Assembly (NCBI GenBank): GCA_031262485.1
Contig: JAISHO010000025.1
Span: 1-64,000, forward strand
Direction of reading: 5' to 3'
Source of the DNA: Propionibacteriaceae bacterium
GTDB taxonomy: Bacteria; Actinomycetota; Actinomycetes; Propionibacteriales; Propionibacteriaceae
DNA: 64,000 nucleotides
Shown here: one piece after another, positions 16,529 through 25,123 of the stretch
Layout: each line of letters begins with the position of its first letter
Numbering within the stretch: position 1 is the first letter of the stretch
Position numbers and translations under genes: made by a program
The notes under the pieces: generated by a model
Told to the model about the DNA's origin: nothing
Database searches by the model: none
What the model saw: the letters and a program-made list of their open reading frames with translations, nothing else

Positions 16529-17257
16529 TCAGCCGACGAGCGGAGCGAAAAGAGCGATATGGGTGAGCGCCGCCAAAGCCGCTCCGAGGAACGGGCCGAC
16601 GATCGGCACCCAGGCATAAGACCAATCGGACGACCCCTTGCCCTTGATGGGAAGAACCATATGCAACAGACGAGGCATGAGATCACGGGCCGGATTGATG
16701 GCATACCCCGTCAACCCAGCGAATGCCATGACGCCGCCGGAGAGAGCCACCCAGACGTAGATGAACTGAACGCCACCGGCCGGCTGTGAATGACCCAACG
16801 ACAACACGAGAATCATGAGGCAATAAGTCGCGACGAGCTCCGAGGCGACATTACGAATCGGATTGCGGATCGAAGGGCCAGTCGCGAACGCGCCGAGAAT
16901 CGCGCCGGCGTCTCCCTCCTGATCGAGGTGATCCTTGAACAAGAACCACATGATGAGCGCGCCGAACGAAGCGCCGAGCAACTGGGCAACGAGATAGCCG
17001 GGCACGAGCCGACCCTCGATATTGCCCGTCATCCAGAACCCCAACGTGAACGCGGGATTGACATGGGCGCCAGAGAACGGGCCGACGATGACAGCGACCG
17101 CCGTCATGGCCGAGCCCCAGCCGAGAGCCGCCATGAGGCCCCCGGAACCATGGAACCCTGACTTTCGCAACGAGATCGAAGCGACGACACTGAGACCCAT
17201 ACCGACGAGCATGGCGGTGCCGAAGAACTCACACAGGTAGAGCTGTAAATCGGACAT
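16529..17257 (-). CDS. MIP-family channel, aquaglyceroporin type
   Basis: This 242-residue integral membrane protein has the two half-helix NPA boxes: HVNPAFTLG (Asn67) and INPARDLMPR (Asn188). The Asp after NPAR is characteristic of glycerol-facilitator rather than water-only channels, so small uncharged polyols or similar solutes are the likely cargo. About six hydrophobic helices are visible. The ATG has a GGAAGGAC Shine-Dalgarno. It sits between ltnD (83-bp gap) and the cyclase gene (181-bp gap without a recognisable gene), suggesting uptake of the pathway substrate. Confidence 0.9.
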   Translation of the reverse strand: MSDLQLYLCEFFGTAMLVGMGLSVVASISLRKSGFHGSGGLMAALGWGSAMTAVAVIVGPFSGAHVNPAFTLGFWMTGNIEGRLVPGYLVAQLLGASFGALIMWFLFKDHLDQEGDAGAILGAFATGPSIRNPIRNVASELVATYCLMILVLSLGHSQPAGGVQFIYVWVALSGGVMAFAGLTGYAINPARDLMPRLLHMVLPIKGKGSSDWSYAWVPIVGPFLGAALAALTHIALFAPLVG

Positions 17258-17340
17258 CGGTGTCCTTCCTTTCTTGAGGACCGGCCAGTGGACCGGCCAG
17301 CGAACGTCGATCCACGGCGGCGACCGGGATCCGCGCAGCG

Positions 17341-18240
17341 TTAAATCTGAGGCGCCATCACCTTGATGACAGCGGAATCATCACAACGACCTAACCCCTG
17401 GGCCTGGCCGAGCAGATACTCCTGCTCCGCCGTCGCCGCCAGCGGCGTCGCCACACCAACCCCCCGAGCCGCCTTCGTGACAATGCCCATATCTTTGACG
17501 AAAATGTCGAGGCGAGACAACACCTCGGCTCCGCCCTCGTCGTAGGCCTCCAGCATGCGGGGGCCACGATTGCCCAACATGAACGACGCCGCAGCCCCGG
17601 CTCCCAACGCCTCAAGCGTCGCCGCCGGATCGAGACCGAGCGCCCGAGCCAAAGCCAACGCCTCCGCCGCCGCCGCGATATGCACCCCGCACAACAATTG
17701 GTTGACCGTCTTGAGCGCCTGGCCGTCACCTGGATTCGGCCCCACGATCGTCAACGTCGACGCCATCCGCTCGAGCACCGGGCGGGCCCGCTCGAGCGCC
17801 GCAGACGACGCCCCGACCACGACGAGAAGATCTCCAGCCCCCGCCCGGACCGGACCCCCCGACAACGGAGCGTCGACGAGAAGGATCCCCCGCTCGCCCA
17901 ACCGATCCACCACACCGACGATCCCATCCCGACCGATCGTCGACGTGAGAATGACAACCGCCCCTGGCGCCAACGCCATCGCGATCCCGTCAACACCGAA
18001 CAACACCTCATCGAGCTGGGTCTGGTCGCGGACAGCGACCACCGCGACATCGGCGGACGCGCAGGCCTCGACCGCAGACGTCGCCACCGCCACCCCCTCC
18101 TTCTTCGCCATCTCGCGACGCGCCGTGTCGACGTCGAAGGCTGTGACCGGGAGATCGTCGGCCAAATGAGTGGCAATGGGCAATCCTATTGCCCCCAATC
18201 CGAGGACGGCGACCACGGGGGCATCGGTAGAGATAGTCAT
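17341..18240 (-). CDS. ltnD: 3-hydroxyisobutyrate-dehydrogenase-like oxidoreductase, probable threonate dehydrogenase
   Basis: The ATG at 18240 has a GGAAGGAC Shine-Dalgarno and gives 299 residues. The NAD-binding glycine motif is GLGAIG (residues 14-19), the substrate-binding DAPLSGGPVRA segment lies near 123-133 and the catalytic Lys is Lys177 in QALKTVNQ. Members next to DUF1537 kinases are L-threonate or D-erythronate 2-dehydrogenases, which make the 2-keto acid for the kinase. The adjacent kinase supports this over a role in valine breakdown. Confidence 0.85.
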   Translation of the reverse strand: MTISTDAPVVAVLGLGAIGLPIATHLADDLPVTAFDVDTARREMAKKEGVAVATSAVEACASADVAVVAVRDQTQLDEVLFGVDGIAMALAPGAVVILTSTIGRDGIVGVVDRLGERGILLVDAPLSGGPVRAGAGDLLVVVGASSAALERARPVLERMASTLTIVGPNPGDGQALKTVNQLLCGVHIAAAAEALALARALGLDPAATLEALGAGAAASFMLGNRGPRMLEAYDEGGAEVLSRLDIFVKDMGIVTKAARGVGVATPLAATAEQEYLLGQAQGLGRCDDSAVIKVMAPQI

Positions 18241-18334
18241 GACAAGTCCTTCCACAAGCGGGTCAGTGGTGAATCTGAATCAACGGAACACAGGGGAAAA
18301 CACGATCGAGAGGATGCGGTTAGGGGAGAGGAGT

Positions 18335-19759
18335 TCACCCGCGCAGCGCGGTCAAGGTGGCCACGACCTGCGCGAGAGCGTCGTCGCCGCCGACATTGCC
18401 CGGGAAGACGACATAGGGCAGCCCGGCCGCCGGGCCATCGGCGGCCAACCACATCGAGACCAACCCCGGCAGCATCGGCCCCGCCACCATCGCCCGACGA
18501 ATCTCCAAACCCCGCGAGGCGACATCGGATGATGTGATCCCACCCTTGGCGACGACCCACCCCGGCGTCCTGCGCGCCACCACTGTGTGGACGACATCGA
18601 CGAGCGCCTGAGAGACCGCCCGGGCGATCGCCAGCGACGCATCCCCATCACCACCGGTGACGAGTCGCCGTGACGTCTGGAGAAGGACATCGCCAGACCC
18701 CAGCGCCTCCACCACACGATTCGTCAGCTCCGCCACGTACGCATCACGCCGCTGAGCGTCGAGGACCTCATCCACCTCCACCTCGACGACGACGAGATCC
18801 GGACGTCTCTCGCGCAAGACGGCCAACTGCCGGGTCGTCAAACCGACATGGGAACCGGCGACGATGAGACCAGGGGCTTGCCCGGCCAGGCCGATCCGCA
18901 GATCGCCCGGTGTCAACGGATCAGGCGCATGTTGCCCCAAACGGGCGCGAACGAAGGCGGGCCCGACCCGGTGGACGAATCGCTTTCCGGCCTTCTCAGC
19001 CCGACCCACCGCCAACGCCACCACGAGCAGATCCGACTCGTCGGCCGCATCGGCCACGACGACTCGCCCACCGGTGAGACCGCTGAGGGCGGCGACCACC
19101 GCGTCAGGCCCCTGGCGCACCAGCGCGAGATCGAGCGAGACGACCTGGCTGGCCAAGACTCGTCCCCGTGTCTTCTCCTCGACCCACTCCCGCAGATCCG
19201 AAGACCGGTAACCGAAGGTGGCGTCACGGGCGAACTCCGTCTCTCCCACCGGAGTCGCCTCATTCCCCTGGCGGAAATAATGGACCCCACCGACGGTGAT
19301 CCGCCCGGCGTCAGGGAAAGCCGGGACGAGGAGGACGATGTCGGGACCGGGCTCCCCAGCCTCGTCGAGCGTCGAGATAATCGTGTCGGTCTCCAAGGGG
19401 AAATGCCCGCGCAACGTCGAATCCGACCGTGAGACGAACGTGACGCCGAGCCCTCGGCGATCCGCCACCCGCGACACTGTCGCGACGACGTCGTGCGTGA
19501 TCCGGGCCGCCTCCTCCGGAGCGAGAGAACGAGAATTCGTCAGCACGTAACAGGCCGAACGCCCCTGGTCGAAGGCCCACTCGACATCGGCTTCCTCCCA
19601 CGCCGTCAACACCGGAACATCGGCGACCGATTGGGTTCCCGTCGGATCATCGTCGAGCACGATGAGGATGGAGCCGCTAGCGGCCAGCTCGTCGGCGACG
19701 ACCGTGCGATCAACGGCGAAAGGCTCCGGATACGAGGCGAGAAGAAGTTGAGAATCCAT
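18335..19759 (-). CDS. otnK: four-carbon acid sugar kinase (DUF1537 family)
   Basis: The ATG at 19759 follows AAGGTGG and gives 474 residues. The family's N-terminal substrate motif DDDPTGTQ (residues 36-43), the SRSDSTLRGH block and the C-terminal nucleotide domain motifs VAKGGITSSDVA and FPGNVGG are all present. OtnK/DtnK enzymes phosphorylate 2-keto-threonate/erythronate or threonate for later aldol cleavage and decarboxylation. The usual partner OtnC aldolase is not in the window. The gene starts 20 bp from a perfect 22-bp palindrome. Confidence 0.88.
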   Translation of the reverse strand: MDSQLLLASYPEPFAVDRTVVADELAASGSILIVLDDDPTGTQSVADVPVLTAWEEADVEWAFDQGRSACYVLTNSRSLAPEEAARITHDVVATVSRVADRRGLGVTFVSRSDSTLRGHFPLETDTIISTLDEAGEPGPDIVLLVPAFPDAGRITVGGVHYFRQGNEATPVGETEFARDATFGYRSSDLREWVEEKTRGRVLASQVVSLDLALVRQGPDAVVAALSGLTGGRVVVADAADESDLLVVALAVGRAEKAGKRFVHRVGPAFVRARLGQHAPDPLTPGDLRIGLAGQAPGLIVAGSHVGLTTRQLAVLRERRPDLVVVEVEVDEVLDAQRRDAYVAELTNRVVEALGSGDVLLQTSRRLVTGGDGDASLAIARAVSQALVDVVHTVVARRTPGWVVAKGGITSSDVASRGLEIRRAMVAGPMLPGLVSMWLAADGPAAGLPYVVFPGNVGGDDALAQVVATLTALRG

Positions 19760-19779
19760 GTTCACCACCTTGTGAAGCG

Positions 19780-19801
19780 GGATATCAGATATCTGATATC
19801 C
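19780..19801. promoter_or_regulatory. perfect 22-bp palindromic operator upstream of otnK
   Basis: The sequence from GGATATC at 19780 to GATATCC at 19801 is identical to its own reverse complement and contains nested AGATATCT. It lies 21 bp upstream of the otnK ATG. Its form fits a dimeric repressor of the GntR or a similar family; no such regulator gene is adjacent. Confidence 0.75.
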
Positions 19802-19914
19802 GATATCTCTGAGAGTAGAAGACGACGAATCCCGGTGTCAATGATGATTCTGTTGTTTTGTGGAGGAACGGAGACGTTGGAGAGAAGAAAAGGATGGACG
19901 GAGCGGGGAACAGA

Positions 19915-20628
19915 TCAGAGCGGGGTGACGAATAAGTGGTTGGCCCACACCTCGTCGAGGCGGCAGACCGCGCCATCGGGGCCGGTCAGCGTGATCGTCA
20001 TCGAGGGCGTGTTCCGGGCCGCAGTGATCTCCTGACCGGGCCGGATCCCCGCCGCGTCAAGGTGGTCGAGGCAGTGGTGATCGCGCTGGGCGAACTCACC
20101 GATCCGCGCGAGCCGGACCAGCCGTGTCGCCGACGCTCCGTCGTCATCGGCGGGCAGGATGCTCTCGAGCGCGACGACTCCACGCCGAAATCGCCCACCG
20201 GCCTCATCGGCCGTCTCGCCGGGGCGGGGGATCGTGGTGCCGTAAGGGGAGACATCAGGGTCGCCGAGAATCGCGGTGATCCGTTCCTCGACCATCTCGC
20301 CCATGACGTGTTCCCACTTGCAGGCCTCCTCGTGGACATAGGGCCAGGGCAGACCGATGACGTCGATGAGGAGGCGTTCGGCCAAGCGGTGGCGACGCAT
20401 CACCGTCATCGCCAGGGCGGCGCCCTCGGAGGAGAGAATGATCCTACGCCCGCTGCCGACGGTGAGGAGACCGTCGCGTTCCATCCGCGACACCGTCTCG
20501 GAGACGGTCGGGCCGGATTGATCGAGCCGTTCGGCGATCCGAGCCCGCAACGGGGGGACGCCCTCTTCGATGAGCTCATAGATCGTGCGAAGATACATCT
20601 CCGTCGTGTCGATGAGAGATCCACTCAT
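19915..20628 (-). CDS. DtxR/IdeR-family metal-dependent transcriptional regulator
   Basis: This 237-residue protein has the DtxR N-terminal winged helix (DTTEMYLRTIYELIEEGV, then RLDQSGPTVSETVSRMERDG) and the dimerisation/metal-binding domain with HRLAERLL, CKWEHVM and a Cys/Glu/His-bearing segment. A C-terminal SH3-like domain follows. It should bind Fe(II) or Mn(II) and repress uptake genes. A GGAAGGCGG Shine-Dalgarno precedes the ATG. It is divergent from nothing obvious and metal specificity is not readable here. Confidence 0.9.
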   Translation of the reverse strand: MSGSLIDTTEMYLRTIYELIEEGVPPLRARIAERLDQSGPTVSETVSRMERDGLLTVGSGRRIILSSEGAALAMTVMRRHRLAERLLIDVIGLPWPYVHEEACKWEHVMGEMVEERITAILGDPDVSPYGTTIPRPGETADEAGGRFRRGVVALESILPADDDGASATRLVRLARIGEFAQRDHHCLDHLDAAGIRPGQEITAARNTPSMTITLTGPDGAVCRLDEVWANHLFVTPL

Positions 20629-21066
20629 CGCTGACCGCCTTCCCTCGCACCGATTCGCATCGCCGCCATTCTCTCATGACGCAAAAGCCCTACGTTCGCG
20701 CCACTCGAAGAAAACATCCGTGGCCAGACCACGAGATCGACGCTTCACCAGAAGCGAAGAGGATGATGATCGGGCGGCCGGGGCGATCGCGGAGACGACT
20801 ACGGTGAGGTCATGGCCACGACACCCACCGGATCCGCCGCCACCGGAACCGATCCTCGCGACGACCCCTCGCTCGAGGACCCCCGGAGCGATTCCGCCGA
20901 CCCGCTGCAGTCGCCTCGGCAGAACCCGGGTCGTTATCTCGGCCCTCTCCTCCGTCCCCCGCTGGGAGGGATCCGCTTCCCGGCGGGAACGCGGCCCGTC
21001 GATGGGCCGGCCCCAGTCCCGGCTGGTGGGCCAGGCGCTGGGGCCGGAAGAAATGAGGGGGGAGGC
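20629..21066. other. 438-bp stretch without a supported gene
   Basis: A plus-strand frame opens at 20812 (ATG after GGTGAG) and runs about 85 Pro/Gly-rich codons before it collides with the permease gene. It resembles no family and would run antisense through the permease. I see nothing else in this stretch beyond the DtxR Shine-Dalgarno region. Confidence 0.5.
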
Positions 21067-22617
21067 TCAGAAGAGGGAGAGCAGAGCCCCTTGGACGAAG
21101 TAGACGAGGAAGAGCGCCGCGACGACCCAGAGCAGAGGATGGACCTGGCGCGCCTTGCCCCGCACCGTCTTGATGAAGACGTAGAGGAGGAAGCCGACGC
21201 CGATGCCGACGGTGATCGAGTAGCTGAACGGCATGAAGGCGAGAGTGGCGAAGGCGGGGATGGCCAGTTCGAGGTCGTTCCAGTCGATCTCGGTGATCTG
21301 CGTCATCATGAGGAATCCGACGAAGAAGAGCACGGGCGCGACCGCTTCGGAGGGAATGATGTTGACGATCGGGGCGAGGAAGACCGATAAGAGGAAGAGC
21401 GCGCCGGTGACGATCGAGGCCAAGCCGGTACGGGCGCCCTCGCCGACGCCTGAGGCCGACTCGATGTACGAGGTGTTCGAGGAGACTGACCCGAGCCCGC
21501 CGGCGATCGCGGCGATCGAGTCGACGAGGAGGATCTGCTGCAGCCGCGGCGGATCGCCCTGGCTGTCGAGCATGCCGCCTTCCTGGCCGATGGCGACGAC
21601 GGTGCCCATGGTGTCGAAGAAGTCGGCCAGAAGCAGGGCGAAGATCGTCAGCAGGACGAGGAGAATCGCCTCCGGGCCACCGGCGAAGGCGCCGAAGAGG
21701 TCGACGTTGAAGAGCAGACCGAGGTCGGGCATGCTCCACGTCACCCCGGCCAGGGTGGGAACGTTGAGGCTCCAGCCGGTCGGCCCGTAGGTGGCCGACG
21801 AGCCGATATGGGTGATCGCTTCGATGATGACGGCGAGCACGGTGGCGCCGGCGATGGCGATGAGCATGGCGCCCTTGACACGGCGCAAGTAGAGCCAGAT
21901 GACGAGGCCGAGCCCGACGACGAAGACGAGGACGGGCCAGCCGACGAGCGAGCCGTCGACACCGAGTTGGACGGGCGTCGTGCCGCCACCGGAGGGTTTG
22001 CGGATGACGCCGGCGTTGATGAGGCCGACGAGGGCGACGAACAACCCGATGCCGACCGAGATACTCGTGCGCAGCACCCGCGGAACAGCCCGGAAGACAG
22101 CCTTGCGGAAGCCGGTGAGGACGAGGATCGTGATGATGACGCCCTCCCACACGACCAGCCCCATCGCTTGGGCCCACGTCATCGACTGGACGATCGAGGC
22201 GGCCATCATGGCGTTGATGCCGAGCCCGGTGGCGATCCCGATCGGGTACCGGCCGACGACGCCCATGAGAATCGTCATGAGCCCGCCGATCAGGGCGGTC
22301 GCCGCCGCGACCATGGCCATGCTGGCGAGGACGCCGTCGTCCATGACGACGGAACCGGTCTCGCTCAAGGTCGGGGTGTACCCGCTGACGAGGCGACCGT
22401 CGATGTCGGGCGTGGCGCCGATGATGAGGGGGTTGAGGGCGATGATGTAAGCCATCGCGAAGAAGGTGACGAGGCCGCCACGGATTTCGGTCGCCACCGT
22501 CGAGCCACGCTTGGTGATCTCGAAGAAGCGGTCGAGCCCGGAAGAGGCCGTGGATGGTGGAGTCGCTGAATCGGAATGGCCGGGCGCAGTGGTGGCCCGC
22601 GGGGAATTCTGAACCAT
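21067..22617 (-). CDS. NCS2-family purine permease (AzgA-like)
   Basis: The ATG at 22617 (MVQNSPRA) has AGGGTGAGG upstream and gives 516 residues. The family motif after the first helix, STVATEIRGGLVTFFAMAYI, and the ATGLGINAM segment are typical of hypoxanthine/guanine/adenine permeases of the AzgA branch. About twelve to fourteen hydrophobic segments are visible. A later ADFFDTMGTV motif and the LVDSIAAIAGGLGSVSSNTS block are also conserved. It is likely a proton-coupled importer for purine bases. Confidence 0.92.
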   Translation of the reverse strand: MVQNSPRATTAPGHSDSATPPSTASSGLDRFFEITKRGSTVATEIRGGLVTFFAMAYIIALNPLIIGATPDIDGRLVSGYTPTLSETGSVVMDDGVLASMAMVAAATALIGGLMTILMGVVGRYPIGIATGLGINAMMAASIVQSMTWAQAMGLVVWEGVIITILVLTGFRKAVFRAVPRVLRTSISVGIGLFVALVGLINAGVIRKPSGGGTTPVQLGVDGSLVGWPVLVFVVGLGLVIWLYLRRVKGAMLIAIAGATVLAVIIEAITHIGSSATYGPTGWSLNVPTLAGVTWSMPDLGLLFNVDLFGAFAGGPEAILLVLLTIFALLLADFFDTMGTVVAIGQEGGMLDSQGDPPRLQQILLVDSIAAIAGGLGSVSSNTSYIESASGVGEGARTGLASIVTGALFLLSVFLAPIVNIIPSEAVAPVLFFVGFLMMTQITEIDWNDLELAIPAFATLAFMPFSYSITVGIGVGFLLYVFIKTVRGKARQVHPLLWVVAALFLVYFVQGALLSLF

Positions 22618-22639
22618 GGGCCTCACCCTAATCGCACCC

Positions 22640-22659
22640 TGTGACGAGGATGTGTCACA
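22640..22659. promoter_or_regulatory. inverted repeat upstream of the purine permease
   Basis: TGTGAC (22640-22645) and GTCACA (22654-22659) form a 6-bp inverted repeat with 8 bp between. It looks like a CRP site, but the spacing differs from the N6 consensus, so another regulator is possible. Confidence 0.35.
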
Positions 22660-22704
22660 CCCGCCGTGAGACATGCTCCCTCGCCGTCAGATCGGCATTG
22701 GACA

Positions 22705-22777
22705 CCGGAGACGACGACAACGTGGTTGGGGGACCCACCGGGTGCCACGAACACAGGATTGAGGCGCGACAGGCCAC
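22705..22777 (+). repeat. dispersed intergenic repeat, copy B
   Basis: This segment matches copy A at 13150-13223 over about 73 bp, including CGACGACAACG, GGGGG-CCCACCGGG, CACGAA and GCGCGACAG-CCAC. It sits 28 bp beyond the DUF3027 stop. Confidence 0.6.
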
Positions 22778-22804
22778 TAGCGTGCGAAGAGGTGGAGGAG
22801 ACGA

Positions 22805-23569
22805 TCAGTCGAACAGCGAGTGGTCGATCGAGATCGTGTCCCAGACCGGAACGGGCAACTCGACCCCTCGGTGCTCGTCGACGACGTCGGAGTGGGCGCC
22901 GCAGCCATGATCGATCGAGACGACGTGCCCGTCGGCGGCGGCGAAGTTATTGGCGCAGACCCCGAACTCGGCGCCCAGCTCGCCGCGTAGGCGGATGAGG
23001 TAGCCGCACGTCGAACAGGGGGCTGGAGCCCGCTGCGCCTCGGGGGCGGAGGGGCCATGGGTCTTCAACCAGCGTTCGGCGGCCAGCGAGCGACCCTCTT
23101 GGGTGATGACGCGTTCCCGGCCCAAACCGAGCTCATGGACGACGGCGCGGATCTCGATCGCCTCTTCCGGGGTCTTCGGATCGGCCCCGGCGGTGTAGCC
23201 CGGTTCGAGTCGAGGATCATTGTCTGGGGTCGGCATGAGCATGCCGGGAGCGACATCGCCTGGTTCGACCCGTTGCGACCAGGGCACCCAGGCCGGAGCG
23301 ACGAGAGCTTCGTCGCCCGGAAGGAGGACGACCTCGCTGACGGTGGGGATTTTGGCCCGTGAGGCGCGGACCAACGTCACCGCCCAATACCATCCGCTGT
23401 ACCCGGGGTGCAGGCTGGCGAAAGCATGGGTGACGAGACGATCGCCCTCCATGACAGCGCCGAGATGCTCGCCGACTTGATCCTCGCCTCCAGCTTCGAT
23501 CGCCGCCTGGCGGGCCAGATCGACGGCCTCCAAGGTGACGGCGTCCGGTTTCGGCGTCTTCACAGCCAT
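22805..23569 (-). CDS. DUF3027 family protein
   Basis: This 254-residue protein shows the DUF3027 architecture: an N-terminal domain with FASLHPGYSGWYWAV and WVPWSQRV motifs, then a C-terminal Cys/His zinc-ribbon-like part (CSTCGYLIRL, GVCANNF, DHGCGAHS). The family is confined to actinobacteria and has no proven function. It is followed on the same strand after an 8-bp gap in the upstream direction by the cold-shock gene, so the two probably share a transcript. DNA or RNA binding through the Cys clusters is a guess. Confidence 0.88.
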   Translation of the reverse strand: MAVKTPKPDAVTLEAVDLARQAAIEAGGEDQVGEHLGAVMEGDRLVTHAFASLHPGYSGWYWAVTLVRASRAKIPTVSEVVLLPGDEALVAPAWVPWSQRVEPGDVAPGMLMPTPDNDPRLEPGYTAGADPKTPEEAIEIRAVVHELGLGRERVITQEGRSLAAERWLKTHGPSAPEAQRAPAPCSTCGYLIRLRGELGAEFGVCANNFAAADGHVVSIDHGCGAHSDVVDEHRGVELPVPVWDTISIDHSLFD

Positions 23570-23577
23570 ATCTACCC

Positions 23578-23961
23578 TCAGAGCTCGAGCTCGTCGGCGA
23601 AACCGCGCAACATGTGAGCGACTTTCTCGGACGTCCGAGAATCCGGGTAGTGGCCCCGCCGGTAGGCGTTGCCGATGCCGTCGAGCACCTTGATGAGATC
23701 TTCGGTGATCGTCGTCAGTTGCTCGGTGGATTTGCGCTGAGCCTTCGACAAGGACGGGGGAGGATCGATGAGGGTGAGGGAGAGCGCCTGCTCGCCACGA
23801 CGACCCTCGGCGACGCCGAATTCGACCCGTTGGCCCGGCTTGAGGGTCGTCACACCGACGGGGAGGACGGAGGCGCGCACGTAGACGTCACCGCCGCCAT
23901 CTTTGGCGATGAAACCGAACCCTTTCTCGGCATCAAAGAAACGTACTTTGCCTTCTGGCAC
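23578..23961 (-). CDS. cspB: cold-shock domain protein, CspB type with C-terminal extension
   Basis: The GTG at 23961 (VPEGKVRFFD) has AGAGGA upstream and gives 127 residues. The first 65 residues are a cold-shock domain with RNP motifs KGFGFIA and DVYVRAS; the rest is a helical extension of the type in Mycobacterium tuberculosis Rv0871. The role is single-stranded nucleic-acid binding and RNA chaperoning. It lies just upstream of the DUF3027 gene on the same strand. Confidence 0.9.
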   Translation of the reverse strand: MPEGKVRFFDAEKGFGFIAKDGGGDVYVRASVLPVGVTTLKPGQRVEFGVAEGRRGEQALSLTLIDPPPSLSKAQRKSTEQLTTITEDLIKVLDGIGNAYRRGHYPDSRTSEKVAHMLRGFADELEL

Positions 23962-24155
23962 GCCAGTCCTCTTTCGCGTGATCACAATGAACGACATCAA
24001 GACTACCCACACTTGCCATCGCGGGCCAAGGAGAGATGGTTCCGTGGCGGCCCCGCGTCGTCGCCTGATCCGACCGGCGGTGCGCCACGTGGGTGTTCCT
24101 GAGGGCCGTTCGTCATCACACACCGGTTCGCCGGTCGTCCCCCGGGCAGGACGGG

Positions 24156-24161
24156 TAGAGT
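24156..24161 (+). promoter_or_regulatory. -10 element of the 24169 gene, leaderless layout
   Basis: TAGAGT ends 7 nt before the ATG at 24169 and no Shine-Dalgarno is present. Confidence 0.55.
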
Positions 24162-24168
24162 CATCGTC

Positions 24169-24978
24169 ATGGCTACTTGGCGCGATGGTCCGCAATACGC
24201 ACCGATGACGCGCCCGTCCGCCTTCACCGAGCCATCCTCGGCCTTGGCCCTCGACCCTCCCGCGGCTGAGTCGGTCCTCCCCTCGGCGCCCGAGCAGCAA
24301 CCTCGTTCCTTCGAGCCGCCGCGTGATCCCGGCCCCCCTCTTGAGGCGGTCGTCGCCACCCCGGCCGATCAGCGTGATCCGGCCGAGCCGTTCGCCGTCG
24401 CCACGTCGACCTTGACGGGGTCGGCTTGGAGTTCGGCCCACAGCACGGCGGTCGCGCCTGTCGCCACGGGGGCTGTGTGGGCGGCTGATCAGCCCTGGCA
24501 ATCTCAATATCCGCCGCCCGACGCCACCACGGCGGCTTTTCCCGCCCCGGGGACTCCGCAATGGTTCGGCCCCAGCGCCTATCAGGCGCCTCCGCCCGCC
24601 CCTGTCGTCATCACTCCGTCGACGGTGTTGGAGGCCTCGTATTATCCGCTCGTCATCACCCTCGTCGTGGGAGCGGTCGTCGGCTTGCTGGCGCCGAGCG
24701 TCGCCTCGTTCACTCTTCTGCTCGGCATCATCTTCCTCAGCAGCGGCCAAACCGTCGCCTACCGCCGGATCATGCTGCGCAACATCGCCATCGGGATCGC
24801 CGGCGTGCTCGTTTTCCTCTTCCTCATCTTCCAATTCTTCAACGTCATCTTCGCCGGCCCGAACCTGGAAGTCGATCCCTTCGTCGTCGCGGCCAACTGG
24901 ATCCTCCTGGCTTCGACGATCGGAATCCAATACGCCGCGATGCGATCAGGCGAACGCCCGGAGCGCCGGCCCTCATAA
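24169..24978 (+). CDS. Pro/Ala-rich membrane protein of unknown function
   Basis: This 269-residue protein has a disordered Pro/Ala/Ser-rich N-terminal half (about 150 residues) followed by three or four hydrophobic segments: YYPLVITLVVGAVVGLL, FTLLLGIIFLS, IAIGIAGVLVFLFLIF and WILLASTIGIQYAAM. I recognise no family. The architecture (cytosolic tail plus small membrane bundle) is common among actinobacterial envelope proteins. Leaderless initiation from the TAGAGT element is likely. It ends at a terminator shared with the convergent sugar-binding protein gene. Confidence 0.7.
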   Translation: MATWRDGPQYAPMTRPSAFTEPSSALALDPPAAESVLPSAPEQQPRSFEPPRDPGPPLEAVVATPADQRDPAEPFAVATSTLTGSAWSSAHSTAVAPVATGAVWAADQPWQSQYPPPDATTAAFPAPGTPQWFGPSAYQAPPPAPVVITPSTVLEASYYPLVITLVVGAVVGLLAPSVASFTLLLGIIFLSSGQTVAYRRIMLRNIAIGIAGVLVFLFLIFQFFNVIFAGPNLEVDPFVVAANWILLASTIGIQYAAMRSGERPERRPS

Positions 24979-25071
24979 TGCGTCGCCCCTCGTAACCCGT
25001 TGTCGAGACAGCGCTCAGACCTCGCGTCACCACCCGGGCGCCGGATCATGGGGACAAGGAAACCGGGGGCG

Positions 25072-25103
25072 ACCCTGGTGGATCGCCCCCGGTGAAGAGA
25101 AGA
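25072..25103. terminator. bidirectional terminator
   Basis: ACCGGGGGCGA (25072-25082) and TCGCCCCCGGT (25093-25103) form a perfect 11-bp stem between two convergent genes. Confidence 0.75.
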
Positions 25104-25123
25104 AGCCTAGTAAAGGCTGTGGG

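Noticed and set aside
20812..21066. A plus-strand frame with ATG after GGTGAG
   Set aside because: Pro/Gly-rich, no family, and it continues antisense through the purine permease gene.
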